Below, piece by piece: positions 9,501 to 17,230 of a stretch of 64,000 bases of DNA. Within the stretch, counting starts at the first letter, position 1; each line of letters opens with the position of its first letter. Both the position numbers and the translations under genes were made by a program. The stretch lies in the NCBI GenBank assembly GCA_903857665.1, contig CAIOFV010000105.1, forward strand, positions 124,001 through 188,000. Direction: 5' to 3'. The stretch is from an uncultured Myxococcales bacterium. GTDB taxonomy: Bacteria > Myxococcota_A > UBA9042 > DTJE01. The notes under the pieces were generated by a model. The model did not search any database, was not told the origin of the DNA, and worked only from the letters and a program-made list of their open reading frames with translations.

Positions 9501-11307
9501 GTCGATCCTGGCGGAAGAAACGGGATTCGAACCGGTCGCCTGGACCGGCGGGCCGGGCGGATGGCACGCGGAGCCGCTTCGCTGGGCGGTGGCGACGGAC
9601 ACCGGCGTGCCGGAGTATGTGCTGCGGAATCATGCGCAGGCCACGCTGGGGATCACGGGTGACGGGTCCCCGGTGATCGCCTCGATCACCTCCTCCCCGT
9701 CCAACAACACCTGGGCGCGAGTGGACTGGCCGGCCTGGCTCCGGACCATCGTCCGGCGCGGGTCGAACCTGTTCGAGCTGCCGGGACCGGCGGGCCTCGA
9801 GCCGGTCGATCCCGTCGCGGTCGGCGGCGCCAACGGGGCCGCAGAGGTGGTCCTGCGCGACGCCCGCGAAGGCCGCGTGGCGCTGGTTTCCTGGTCGTGC
9901 CGGGATCTGAAGGCCCCGGATTCGGACTGCAACGGCGTGGACGGTCCCGGCGGTCCTTCCTGCTCCGGCGCCTGCACGCCGGACCTGGATGCCGCGAACC
10001 GCGTCGCGGGCTCCATGCCCCGCTGCTCGGGCGGTGTGTCGGATCGCGTCGTCCAGGTCGGCGAATCCTGTGATGCCGGCGCCGGAGGGATCGCCTTCGG
10101 CTGCCGGGATTGCGACTTCCAGGACATGGCGATCGACATCCCCGTCCTGGGCATGGCCACCGACTCTGCGGGGCTGGCTCCCCTGGCCACCTCGGACGGA
10201 ACGGTCCTCATCGTGTCCGCCGGGGCGCCCGACGCCAGCGCCCGCGTGCTGGCCCTGGATCCGTCGGCCCCGGGGCTGTCGACCCGGGCGGTGCTGGACG
10301 CCCCCGCCGGGCTCCCCTTCGGCGGCCGGCCCCTGATGGTGCAGAGGACCGCCGACATCGTGCTGCTGGCGGCCACGTGGGACGCGAACGTCGGACAGGG
10401 GTGGCTGCGGGCCATCCGCGTCGATCCGGAGTTCCACACGATCGGGTCCACGACCCTCGATGTTCGCGTGTATCCGCGGGCGGCCCTGGCGCTTCCGGAC
10501 GGGCAGGTGCTGTTCGTCGGGGGCGACATGGACGACCAGTCCGCGACCGGCGGCCGCCTGGTGCTGGCGGACCCGGCCGTCCCGGCGACCCGGACGGTCT
10601 TCTCCTGGCAGATGTATGGCGCTCAGAACACCACGAACCTTCCCTGGTCGCTGGTGGAGGGCCCTACCGGGGACGTCGCGCTGCTGCGGGTGTCCACGAA
10701 CTGGAACGTGGACGAAAGCCCGCCGGCCTCGAGCCTGGACGTCACGGCGCTGCTGCCGTCCACCTGGGCCGTCCGGAAGGAATGGAGCCTGGACACGGCC
10801 ACCACCATCGTCAGCGCCTCCCTGGTGCCGATGGGGCCGGCAGGCTACCTGGTGGCCTGGACCGAGGACACGGCCGTCGCGACCGAGGAACAGCCCGCTG
10901 TCCCCCGGCTCGTGCGGGCGCAGTTGCTGGACCCGGACCTGCAACCGCACGGCGATCCCATCGCGCTGGACGCCTTCCCGTGCCAAGGGTCCGAGAACTT
11001 CACCGTGGCCGCCTCGCCGCTCCCGGCCTCCTCGGGAACGGGCGCCGTGGTCGTCTGGGGACGTCCGGTGGAAATCGGCGCGACGCGCGTCGTGGCGATG
11101 ATTGCCGTGTCGGTGGACCGGGGAGGCACGCCCTCGGCCGCGATCCCGGTGTTCGATTCCCCGTTGTATTCCAGCATGGTCCCCGACGTGGCGGTCGCCG
11201 GCCCCGATTCGCTGGTGGTCGTGGCCTCGTTCGGCGAGATCATCGAGCGGGCCCGGTTCCTGGACCCGCGCCGGGCGTGGGGTCCGCTCGGCCCGGTTGC
11301 GCGCTGA
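6502..11307 (+). CDS. very large surface lipoprotein with acidic DPG stalk
   Basis: 1601 residues. The signal sequence ends in a lipobox (LGVSGC, lipidated Cys21). Residues about 27-80 form an acidic low-complexity stalk built from Asp-Pro-Gly-x-Asp units. Then come several all-beta, Ig-like segments (about 80-700), a MopE-like Asp/Cys motif near 717-745 (DLDDDGF then SDCDD), and a long region with propeller-like strands and scattered Cys pairs (about 750-1601), including a second Cys-rich patch around 1150-1200. Probably an outer-membrane or surface protein; no catalytic motif is visible. It starts 37 bases after the anti-sigma gene, so it may be part of, or controlled by, that unit. Confidence 0.8.
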   Translation: MDLRGKRILTAALLILGVSGCYRTTELADLTDPGSDDPGDVASDPGPDVSPDPAWDPGTDVLPDAETDPGIDVATDADVTSPTGSGVWFASFRCPTLAGPIYPGVRIPADTCKLAIRVQPQPAVQTLEVYVGTGRIASIATPAETEEIEVKWKVNAEQDFALRARGIGFDGAESEDVVPVHVLPTFYSLASDCRDGLDLAVSRPDTWETVCGGGRLRASLAWVREGFGGIPAGWQIKATLGNQVLADVHDATVDVAYDIPATTKGTQSLVVTGTATLPPGGCCAGSDPCPITVQRFLAIRIGAEGCLQPACDVVIDGPADRVVEGDSWSGTIRLEPQTAGATVAVETDRTPSGSDFGAEGGVYNVSGLRDGVHEVRVTAHLPDGGTCTDRARFMSDVLPPVIEIPQMLNTGGTAWAPVVITTRDATVVTLDPDELGGRTCSAPEPRASGEVEWDCRVPMPANRQQLQVRVSGRDAAGHAGSAVGQVSTNYISFESIQVDIDSFVQDQTTVPVPVFGRVQVRVAITGAGLTPENLETMGFYPTVDGLPGEASGLSLRTADVGADLQGNAIIFGTWDTTQVPDGLHQVGVQMGGQGGSVIEGTRLATVRSGSLSGRETRLLQCDPGFSACLPFRSGHVAGNVGIRADVSWWSAAADPTIRIFAAGAVVATCTGKTCDWVLDWNAQRRTTVDIEAEAAGTGTEAAVRLGTSRRVVRDMHDLDDDGFRSVADGGSDCDDEEPSTHPGALDPVGPDCTTPGIPMMVPISEAPDDARVLDAARDASGTLHVILCDPGDRAFRYLRSPAEGAGDVGTVPGTGPVDCTAALARLGRAVDGTLRLALAPGDGTAGFAVLDDFPPVAEAIPTFRGRLAAVLPDGILAIQGCSLVAYRVASGTWTATTLRTECSFTDLDPSGDAAASVDPDGTVRIVANLLYGPTVTATLPSSGAPVFELLPQDALHQVGAVPPREAYETTGSLAEFDGPRMGIGRDAIGRTVVLESRMNASILAEETGFEPVAWTGGPGGWHAEPLRWAVATDTGVPEYVLRNHAQATLGITGDGSPVIASITSSPSNNTWARVDWPAWLRTIVRRGSNLFELPGPAGLEPVDPVAVGGANGAAEVVLRDAREGRVALVSWSCRDLKAPDSDCNGVDGPGGPSCSGACTPDLDAANRVAGSMPRCSGGVSDRVVQVGESCDAGAGGIAFGCRDCDFQDMAIDIPVLGMATDSAGLAPLATSDGTVLIVSAGAPDASARVLALDPSAPGLSTRAVLDAPAGLPFGGRPLMVQRTADIVLLAATWDANVGQGWLRAIRVDPEFHTIGSTTLDVRVYPRAALALPDGQVLFVGGDMDDQSATGGRLVLADPAVPATRTVFSWQMYGAQNTTNLPWSLVEGPTGDVALLRVSTNWNVDESPPASSLDVTALLPSTWAVRKEWSLDTATTIVSASLVPMGPAGYLVAWTEDTAVATEEQPAVPRLVRAQLLDPDLQPHGDPIALDAFPCQGSENFTVAASPLPASSGTGAVVVWGRPVEIGATRVVAMIAVSVDRGGTPSAAIPVFDSPLYSSMVPDVAVAGPDSLVVVASFGEIIERARFLDPRRAWGPLGPVAR

Positions 11308-11364
11308 CGACGCTCGCTGGCAAGGCGGAGGAGTTCGCGGACCGGATCGTGGCGGTTTTCGTGG

Positions 11365-11384
11365 GCAAACCTCCTGGGCGGAGG
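11365..11384 (-). terminator. possible terminator after parB
   Basis: Directly after the parB stop, read on the minus strand, CCTCC-GCCCA-GGAGG forms a 5-bp stem followed by TTT. The stem is short and the T-run is minimal, so termination would be weak. It also separates parB from the convergent lipoprotein gene ending at 11307; no other structure is evident in that 77-base gap. Confidence 0.35.
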
Positions 11385-12296
11385 CTACTTCTTCGCGGGA
11401 CTCGAACGGCGCACCGGCGGCGACGCATCCCCCGCAACCTCGCCCCCCAGCAGCCGCTCTCGCAGCCGCCTGAACTCCGCCAGGCTGGCGAACGCCAGGC
11501 GGATGTGGCCACGGTTCCCCCGGAAGGTCACCGTGACGGGCACGGCCAGCGCGGCCTCCAATTCGTCGCGGGATCCGCGGAAGTAGCCGGCCAGCGCAGG
11601 CTCGGCCGGGCGCTGGCGCGGGGACACCCCCTTGCGCCGCCGGCGCACCTGGGCCTCGACCTGCCGAACGCTCCATCCCTCGGCGATCGCCTCCTTCAGA
11701 AGCGACTCCTGCAAAGGCCCCTCCAAGGGCAGCAAGGCACGGGCCAGGCCCTCGGAGACGTCCCCGACCTCCAGGGCCGCCAGAAGGGCCTTGGAGGCCT
11801 TCAGGAGCCGAAGGCTGTTGGTGACCGTCGTCCGGTCCTTGCCCACGCGCTTCGCCACGTCCTCCTGGGTCATCGCGTGCTCGTGCACCAGCCGGTCGAA
11901 CGCCCGGGCCTGCTCGACCGGGTCCAGGTCCTCGCGCTGCAGGTTTTCCACCAGCGCCATCACGAACGCGTCCTTCGACGTCGCCTGCCGCACCACGATC
12001 GGCACCGCCGACAACCCCGCCAACTTCGCCGCCCGCAGGCGCCGCTCGCCCGCGATCAGCCGGTAGCGCTCGCCGTCGCGCGTGACCAGCAGGGGCTGCA
12101 GCACGCCCGACTCGCGGATCGACGCGGCCAATTCGGCCAGGGCCTCGTCCTTGAACCGTCGCCGCGGCTGGTCCGGGAGCGCGTCGATGCGATCGACCGG
12201 GCACTCCAGCACCGACGGTCGGTCCCCGGCCGGGGCGGCCGAAGACGGGAACAGGGCCGCCAGGCCCTTGCCCAGCGCCGGGCGCTTGTCCTTCAT
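11385..12296 (-). CDS. parB: chromosome-partitioning protein ParB
   Basis: 303 residues. The N-terminus KDKRPALGKGLAALF is the usual ParB start that stimulates ParA ATPase. The CTP-binding ParB/Srx fold follows, with GERRLRAAKLAG (box II) and LVENLQREDLDPVEQA, then a helix-turn-helix (MTQEDVAKRVGKDRTTVTNS) that binds parS, and a C-terminal dimerisation region. ParB loads as a clamp at parS near the replication origin. Its ATG overlaps the parA stop (ATGA), so the two are co-translated; a parS site lies at the parA start. A longer open frame exists upstream, but this start matches family length and has GGGAGA in front of it. Confidence 0.96.
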   Translation of the reverse strand: MKDKRPALGKGLAALFPSSAAPAGDRPSVLECPVDRIDALPDQPRRRFKDEALAELAASIRESGVLQPLLVTRDGERYRLIAGERRLRAAKLAGLSAVPIVVRQATSKDAFVMALVENLQREDLDPVEQARAFDRLVHEHAMTQEDVAKRVGKDRTTVTNSLRLLKASKALLAALEVGDVSEGLARALLPLEGPLQESLLKEAIAEGWSVRQVEAQVRRRRKGVSPRQRPAEPALAGYFRGSRDELEAALAVPVTVTFRGNRGHIRLAFASLAEFRRLRERLLGGEVAGDASPPVRRSSPAKK

Positions 12297-13192
12297 CCTC
12301 TGTTCTCCCTTGGTTCCCGCGAGTCGGCTTCGGCTGCGGCGAGTGCCTCCTGCGGAGACCCATCCCTTCGCCCTTCGTCCTGGCCACCTGCGCGCTCGGG
12401 GGGAATGGCCGGCAGGCGCGTCAGCACCTCCTCGGCCAGTTCCAGGTGGGCCCGCGCACCCGTCGATTGCACGTCGAACAGAATGGCCGGCTTGCCGTGC
12501 GAAGGGCTTTCCGCCAGGCGCACGTTCCGCGGGATCCGCGTCTTCAGCAGCAGGTCCGGGAAGTGCCGCTCCACCTCCTCGGCGACCTGGAACGACAGGC
12601 GGTTGCGCTTGTCGAACATCGTCAGCACTAACCCGAGGATGGAAAGGTCCGCATTGAACGAGGCCTGCGTCAGGCTGATCGTGTGCATCAGCCGCGAAAG
12701 TCCGTCCAGCGCGTAGAACTCGCACTGCAGCGGGACCAGCACCCACCGGGCCGCGACCAGCGCGTTGAGGGTCAGGAACCCCAGCGCGGGCGGGCAGTCG
12801 ATGACGACGATCGGCGGCAACTCCTTGTCCCGCTCGATGGCCTGGCGCAGCAGCACCGCGCGGTCCTCCAGGTCCACCATCTCGATCTCGGCGGCGACCA
12901 GGTCCGGGTGGGAGGGCACGACCCGCAGGTGCTCCAGGTCCGTCGGCCGCGCCAGGTCCGACAGGTCCTGCCGTCCCAGCATGGCCTCGTACACGTGGGG
13001 ACCGCCGCCGCGATGGTCGATGCCGAAGGCGAGGCTGGCGTTGGCCTGCGGGTCGAGGTCCACCAGCAGCGTGGGGACCTCCAGCACCGCCAGGGATGAT
13101 GCGAGATTGACGGCCGTGGTGGTCTTGCCGACCCCGCCCTTCTGGTTGGCGATGGCGAGCACGATGGGCGGCAGGGCGGGCCGACGTTTCAC
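12293..13192 (-). CDS. parA: chromosome-partitioning ATPase ParA (Soj type)
   Basis: 299 residues. The deviant Walker A NQKGGVGKTTT lies at residues 16-26, Walker A' with the LVDLDPQANAS segment follows, and Walker B (VVIDCPPALGFL) is near 130. The N-terminus is short, as in chromosomal rather than plasmid ParA, so it lacks a separate DNA-binding HTH domain. It forms the DNA-bound ATPase gradient that moves ParB-parS complexes. The start is GTG, and that codon is inside a parS palindrome. It lies 19 bases after secG on the same strand. Finding parAB here suggests that the window may lie near the replication origin, although dnaA and gidB/mnmG are not present. Confidence 0.96.
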   Translation of the reverse strand: MKRRPALPPIVLAIANQKGGVGKTTTAVNLASSLAVLEVPTLLVDLDPQANASLAFGIDHRGGGPHVYEAMLGRQDLSDLARPTDLEHLRVVPSHPDLVAAEIEMVDLEDRAVLLRQAIERDKELPPIVVIDCPPALGFLTLNALVAARWVLVPLQCEFYALDGLSRLMHTISLTQASFNADLSILGLVLTMFDKRNRLSFQVAEEVERHFPDLLLKTRIPRNVRLAESPSHGKPAILFDVQSTGARAHLELAEEVLTRLPAIPPERAGGQDEGRRDGSPQEALAAAEADSREPRENRG

Positions 13193-13199
13193 GTGAAAC
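13186..13199. promoter_or_regulatory. parS: parS centromere-like site
   Basis: The 14-bp palindrome GTTTCACGTGAAAC matches the core of the conserved bacterial parS consensus exactly. It covers the GTG start codon of parA and the bases immediately upstream, so bound ParB could both nucleate the partition complex and occlude parA transcription or translation. I noticed no second exact copy in this window. Confidence 0.9.
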
Positions 13200-13211
13200 C
13201 GTGGGTCGGGG

Positions 13212-13520
13212 TCAGTCCCCCGACGGCTGGGCGGGAGCGCTGACCGGGGCTTCCTCGGGCGCGTTGTTCGTGACGCTGCGCTCCGAGCCGGTCATCGCGA
13301 TGGCCACCGACAGGATCATGAAGATCGCCGCCAGGATCCCCGTCGCCTTGCTGAGGATCGTCGCGGCCCCACGCCCGCCGAACACGGACGAGGAGGACCC
13401 GCCGCCGAACACCGCGCCCATGCCGCCGCTACCGCGACCGGGCTGCAGCAGGATGACGACGATCAGCAGCACGGCAACCAGGATGTGGAACGCGATCATC
13501 AGGCCGAACAGGATTTCCAT
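13212..13520 (-). CDS. secG: protein-export membrane protein SecG
   Basis: 102 residues. It has the SecG layout: a first transmembrane helix (about residues 5-22), a Gly/Ser-rich loop (QPGRGSGGMGAVFGGGSS, then VFGGRG), a second helix (about 53-76) and a short polar tail. It is the accessory subunit of the SecYEG translocon and helps the SecA-driven step. It sits directly downstream of tpiA; the order pgk-tpiA-secG is common in bacteria. Length and motifs are normal. Confidence 0.94.
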   Translation of the reverse strand: MEILFGLMIAFHILVAVLLIVVILLQPGRGSGGMGAVFGGGSSSSVFGGRGAATILSKATGILAAIFMILSVAIAMTGSERSVTNNAPEEAPVSAPAQPSGD

Positions 13521-13523
13521 GAT

Positions 13524-14288
13524 TCACCCCGCGCATTCAACGATGCCCGCGAACGACTCCGCGGACAGGCTCGCACCACCCACCAGCGCACCGTCCACGT
13601 CCTTCTGGCCCAGCAGTTCGCGGGCGTTGCCCGGCTTGACGCTGCCGCCGTACAGGATTCGCGTCCGGTTCGCGATCACCTCGCCGAACATTCCGGCGAG
13701 CAATTTCCGAATGTATTCGTGGACTTCTTCGGCCTGCGCCGGCGTGGCCGTGCGCCCGGTCCCGATGGCCCACACGGGTTCGTACGCCGCCACCACGCGG
13801 GCCATGGCCTCGGGCGACAGCCCGCCCAGTCCCACCATGACCTGCCGTTCGACGCGGTGGAACGTGTCCCCCGAATCGCGCTCCGCCAGCCTCTCGCCGA
13901 CGCAGACGATCGGGATCAGGCCCGAGTCCAGCGCCCGCCCGGTCTTCGCCCGGACCGACTCGTCCGTCTCCAGGTGGTACTCGCGCCGCTCGGAGTGCCC
14001 GATGCACACGTACTGGCAGCCCAGGCTCAGCAGCATCTTCGCGCTGACGTCGCCGGTGTAGGCCCCTTCGTCCTCGGGGCTCAGGTCCTGGCCGCCGAAG
14101 CCCACCACGCTACCTTCCAGCACCTTGCCGACCGCCTGGATCAGCGGCGACGGCGGCAGCACGCAGACGTCCGCCGTCCGCACCCGCCCGCACCGCTGCA
14201 GCACCTCCCGCGCCAGCGCGGTCGCGCCTGCGAGGTCCAGGTTCATCTTCCAGTTGCCCGCGATCAGGGGTTTCCTTCGTTCGTCCAT
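13524..14288 (-). CDS. tpiA: triose-phosphate isomerase
   Basis: 254 residues. It interconverts dihydroxyacetone phosphate and glyceraldehyde 3-phosphate in glycolysis and gluconeogenesis. Active-site elements are present: Lys14 in AGNWKMN, His in CIGHSERR, catalytic Glu in AYEPVWAIGTG, and the phosphate-binding YGGSV loop. ATG 14288 (after TTGAGG) leaves 5 bases to the pgk stop; a TTG at 14297 that would overlap pgk is also open. It is cotranscribed with pgk and secG. Confidence 0.97.
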   Translation of the reverse strand: MDERRKPLIAGNWKMNLDLAGATALAREVLQRCGRVRTADVCVLPPSPLIQAVGKVLEGSVVGFGGQDLSPEDEGAYTGDVSAKMLLSLGCQYVCIGHSERREYHLETDESVRAKTGRALDSGLIPIVCVGERLAERDSGDTFHRVERQVMVGLGGLSPEAMARVVAAYEPVWAIGTGRTATPAQAEEVHEYIRKLLAGMFGEVIANRTRILYGGSVKPGNARELLGQKDVDGALVGGASLSAESFAGIVECAG

Positions 14289-14293
14289 CGTCC

Positions 14294-15496
14294 TCAATCC
14301 AGATCCCGGAGGGCTTCGACCCCTGGGACGTCACGTCCCTCGACCAGCGCCAGGGCTGCGTCCCCGCCTCCCGACACGTGCGTCAGGAACGGCGTCAGGA
14401 CCAGTCGGGACACCGCCGCGACGGTGTCGGTGCCAGCCACGATGCTGGTCGCGCGCGAACGCGCCAGCGCCTTTGCGACCTTCTCGGTGCCTTCCCGGAA
14501 CGGGGCCTGCTCGAAGGCTCCCAGGGGGCCGTTCCAGAACACCGTGCGCGACGCGGCCAACGCCTTCGCGAAAGCCGCGGCGGTATCGGAACCGATGTCC
14601 AGGATCTGCGCGCCCGAGGGGATCGCCTCCACGGCGACCGTCGATACCTCGGCCGATTCCCCGATCCCGTCGGACACGACCACGTCCGTCGGCAGCTGCA
14701 CGTCCACGCCCCGCAGCCGGGCCCGCGACAGGAACTGGGAAGCCGCCTCGAAGCGCTCCTTCTCGACCGGCGTCAGGCCGACCTTGACCCCGCGGGCCGC
14801 CAGGAACGTGGCGGCCGTGGCCCCGCCGACGAGGACCGTCTTCACCTTGCCCAGCAGGGTGTTCATCAAGCCGATCGTGTCCGAGAACCGCGCCCCGCCC
14901 ACCATCAGCGTGAACGGCCCCTCCGGAATCCCGGCGATGCGGTTCAGGAACGTCAGTTCCTTGTTCAGCGCCATCCCGGCGGCCTTCAGGTTCACGTGCT
15001 TCGGCACCGAGCGCGTCGAGGCCAACTTCCGGCCCGACGCGAACAGGGCGTCGTTCAGGTAGACGTCGCACAGCATCGCCAGCCGCTGGGCGAACACGTC
15101 GTCGTCCGCTTCCTCTTCCGGCTGGAACGCCAGGTTCTCCAGCAGCACCACCTCGCCATCGACCCGCTCCATCACGACCTTCCGGGGGCCATCGCCCACG
15201 GTGTCCTCGGGCAGGAAGACTTCCTGGTCCAGCAGCTCGGCCAGCCGCTCGCCGACCACCGCCATCGACAGTTCGGGCACGCGGCGGCCTCCGGGCTGCC
15301 CCAGCGAGCCCGCCAGAACCACCTTCGCCCCCTGGGCGATGGCATGCCGGACCGTGGGCAGGATGGCCTGGATGCGGGCGTCGTCGGCCAGCCGCCCCTC
15401 GGGCGTCAGAGGGCAGTCCAGGTCGGCCCGGACGAGGACCCGCCGACCCTCCAGAGGCAGCGATTCCAGTTTGGTGATACCGCGCAGCAGGTCCAT
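14294..15496 (-). CDS. pgk: phosphoglycerate kinase
   Basis: 400 residues, normal length. It transfers phosphate between 1,3-bisphosphoglycerate and ADP. The N-terminal substrate-binding domain has the RRVLVRADLDCPL segment (the family normally has Asp-Phe-Asn where this has Asp-Leu-Asp, a modest departure at the substrate site). MVGGARFSDTIGLM and the C-terminal nucleotide segment (FWNGPLGAFEQ, then VAGTDTVAAV) match the family. In the ArgArg substrate loop the sequence LAGSLGQPGGRR replaces the usual LxSHLGRPxG, so a His is lost. The enzyme may therefore be slightly unusual, but the fold assignment is sure. A sigma-70-like promoter lies about 47 bases upstream. Confidence 0.93.
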   Translation of the reverse strand: MDLLRGITKLESLPLEGRRVLVRADLDCPLTPEGRLADDARIQAILPTVRHAIAQGAKVVLAGSLGQPGGRRVPELSMAVVGERLAELLDQEVFLPEDTVGDGPRKVVMERVDGEVVLLENLAFQPEEEADDDVFAQRLAMLCDVYLNDALFASGRKLASTRSVPKHVNLKAAGMALNKELTFLNRIAGIPEGPFTLMVGGARFSDTIGLMNTLLGKVKTVLVGGATAATFLAARGVKVGLTPVEKERFEAASQFLSRARLRGVDVQLPTDVVVSDGIGESAEVSTVAVEAIPSGAQILDIGSDTAAAFAKALAASRTVFWNGPLGAFEQAPFREGTEKVAKALARSRATSIVAGTDTVAAVSRLVLTPFLTHVSGGGDAALALVEGRDVPGVEALRDLD

Positions 15497-15542
15497 CAGT
15501 GGCGTTCTCCGGGCGCAGGCATGGGAGCCGGCGCGCCGCGCA

Positions 15543-15570
15543 AATCTACCAGAATCCGGCCCCGTGTCAA
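15543..15570 (-). promoter_or_regulatory. candidate sigma-70 promoter for pgk-tpiA-secG-parAB
   Basis: On the minus strand TTGACA (15570-15565), a 16-base spacer and TAGATT (15548-15543) make a good housekeeping promoter. The -10 ends 47 bases before the pgk ATG. It lies in the 138-base gap between pgk and the upstream secreted-protein gene, which shows no other clear structure. Confidence 0.5.
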
Positions 15571-15634
15571 TCCGAGGCCTTGCGCTGCGACGGGTGGGAG
15601 GAGCAGGGGCCCGCATCCGGAAGAGATCCGGGAA

Positions 15635-16114
15635 TCAGTTCTTGTCGAGGGTCGCACGCACCGCCACCACCAGCGTGCCGCCGTCGTGCTTCTGGCCGGC
15701 CTGGAAGAAGACGCCGCCATCATGGATGCGGACCTTCGTCTGGAAATCGCCCATGTCGACGTTGACCCGCAACAGGCCCTTGTCCGGCGTGACGCCGCTG
15801 TAGGTCGCCGAGAACTTCACGCCGTTCGGAAGCATCACGTCGACCGGGGTGCCCGGATCGACCTTCCGAGACGTCTGGTCGTGGACGTCGTAGGACGCGA
15901 ACTTCTCCCCGAAGGTCTGCCGGAGGGTGTCCCACATCGGCTGCAGCGCCGGATGCAGGTGCGGGGGACCCTTCTTGGCGAGGATCACGGTCACCGACAC
16001 GGTCGCCTTTGGATCGGCCGCGGCCGAAACGGGCGCCGTCAGGCCCGCGATGATCAACGCGCCAGCCATCCACGCCAGGACCGTCCGGGGTTCCCGCGCC
16101 CTACCGCATTGCAT
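15635..16114 (-). CDS. secreted protein of the second ECF sigma operon
   Basis: 159 residues, no recognised family. A signal peptide (charged N-terminus, hydrophobic core AGALIIAGL, Ala-rich cleavage region near residues 31-35) is followed by a beta-rich domain of about 120 residues: TVSVTVILAKKG, KVDPGTPVDVMLPNG, FFQAGQKHDGGTLVVAVRA. There are no Cys after the signal peptide and no catalytic motif. It begins 3 bases after the anti-sigma gene stops, so it is probably a periplasmic component or target of that regulatory set. Confidence 0.65.
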   Translation of the reverse strand: MQCGRAREPRTVLAWMAGALIIAGLTAPVSAAADPKATVSVTVILAKKGPPHLHPALQPMWDTLRQTFGEKFASYDVHDQTSRKVDPGTPVDVMLPNGVKFSATYSGVTPDKGLLRVNVDMGDFQTKVRIHDGGVFFQAGQKHDGGTLVVAVRATLDKN

Positions 16115-16117
16115 GGC

Positions 16118-16600
16118 TCATCCCTCCTCCTCATCGACCACCCAGATCACCGTCGCTTGCGCCGGATCGTCCGGGTCCTGGTCCACGAAGATCGACCCCT
16201 TGTCCGCATCATACGAATCCACGAAGCACGTGTTGTCCGGCCGCGCTTCCCCGCCCGAAGTCAGCACCCAGCCCAGCGCCACGGCCATGATCATCGCCCC
16301 GGCCGGCGCCAGCACCCACAGGGGCCGGCTGTGCACCATGCCCGCCAGCCACCCCGTCTGGGCCGCCTCGGCCGCCTCGCGCCGCTCCGCCGCGACCCGC
16401 GCTTCCACGCCGGCAAACATCATTTCGAAGTCCGGGATCCCCGCCGCCTGCGACCTCGCGGCCTCGGCCGAACGCACGACCGCCGACAGGTCTGCGAACG
16501 CGGCCGCCTCGTCCCGATCGGCCGGGCCCATCGCGTCCAGTACGTCCCGTGGCAGGTCGCCATCGGCCACCCTCATCGCGTCACGCTTCCTTCCGAACAT
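16118..16600 (-). CDS. probable membrane anti-sigma factor (no zinc finger)
   Basis: 160 residues. The N-terminal 90 residues are cytoplasmic and Ala/Glu/Arg-rich helical, one transmembrane helix lies at about 93-114 (PLWVLAPAGAMIMAVALGW), and a 45-residue acidic tail is outside. The gene follows an ECF sigma gene after 15 bases, which is the standard position for an anti-sigma factor. The His-x3-Cys-x2-Cys zinc motif is absent and the single Cys is in the outer tail, so assignment rests on position and topology. The acidic tail (VDSYDADKGSIFVDQDPDD) could bind a cation. Confidence 0.6.
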   Translation of the reverse strand: MFGRKRDAMRVADGDLPRDVLDAMGPADRDEAAAFADLSAVVRSAEAARSQAAGIPDFEMMFAGVEARVAAERREAAEAAQTGWLAGMVHSRPLWVLAPAGAMIMAVALGWVLTSGGEARPDNTCFVDSYDADKGSIFVDQDPDDPAQATVIWVVDEEEG

Positions 16601-16615
16601 GGCGCCCCTCCCCCC

Positions 16616-17221
16616 TCAGCCCTTCCGTCCCAGGCGAACCTCCAGGATCTCCCGGAGCCGCATGCGGGCGGCGAACAGGCGGGACATGACGGTCCCGACC
16701 TTCAGGCCGAGGGTCTCGGCAATCTCCTCGTACGACTGGTCCTCGATCTCGCGCAGCACCAGGATCTCCCGGTGCTCCGGCTTCAGCTGCTCCAGCGCCT
16801 CGGACACGATGATCAGCCGCTCCTGCGTCTCCACCGCACGGGACGGGTCCATCGGGCGGGTCAGCTGCGCGCCCTCGGCGATCGGCGACTTCACCTCGTC
16901 GTCGAAGTCCTTCTGGAAGCCGGCGGTCCGGACCCTGCGATACCGATCCAGGAACACGTTGTGCGCGATCCGGTACAGCCACGTGTAGAACGACGACCCC
17001 ATCTCGAAGCTCGCGATCCCCTGGAGGGCCTTGACGAAGGTATCCTGCGTCAGGTCCAGCGCCACGTCCTCCTTGTGTGTCATCGCAAGCAACATGCGAT
17101 AGATCCTCGGGTAATACGTTTCGGCCAGCGCCTTGAACGCACGACGGTCCCCCTTCCGGGCAGCCACCACAAGGTCGCGTTCCAGGACGTCCAAACTCCG
17201 CCTCTCCCGTTCGACGGGCAC
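16616..17221 (-). CDS. ECF-family (RpoE-like) sigma factor
   Basis: 201 residues. Region 2 (about residues 28-98) has YYPRIYRMLLAMTHKEDVA and DLTQDTFVKALQGIASF, and region 4 (about 140-195) has REIEDQSYEEIAETLGLKVGTVMSRL. This is closer to the RpoE/SigW type than the sigma factor at 4061. The start is GTG at 17221, 9 bases after the stop of the sugar pyrophosphorylase gene, so it may be read from the sugar operon as well as from its own promoter. It forms a sigma/anti-sigma/secreted-protein set with the next two genes. Confidence 0.93.
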   Translation of the reverse strand: MPVERERRSLDVLERDLVVAARKGDRRAFKALAETYYPRIYRMLLAMTHKEDVALDLTQDTFVKALQGIASFEMGSSFYTWLYRIAHNVFLDRYRRVRTAGFQKDFDDEVKSPIAEGAQLTRPMDPSRAVETQERLIIVSEALEQLKPEHREILVLREIEDQSYEEIAETLGLKVGTVMSRLFAARMRLREILEVRLGRKG

Positions 17222-17230
17222 CCCGCCCGA

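Noticed and set aside
11308-11384. Possible fourth, diverged copy of the 80-bp repeat
   Set aside because: Only scattered matches to the core; the hairpin arms GATTGC/GCAATC are not kept.
6040-12387. 2115-codon open frame on the minus strand
   Set aside because: Shadow frame produced by high GC opposite the lipoprotein gene 6502-11307; low-complexity Arg/Gly/Ala composition, no domain, and it runs through parB in another frame.
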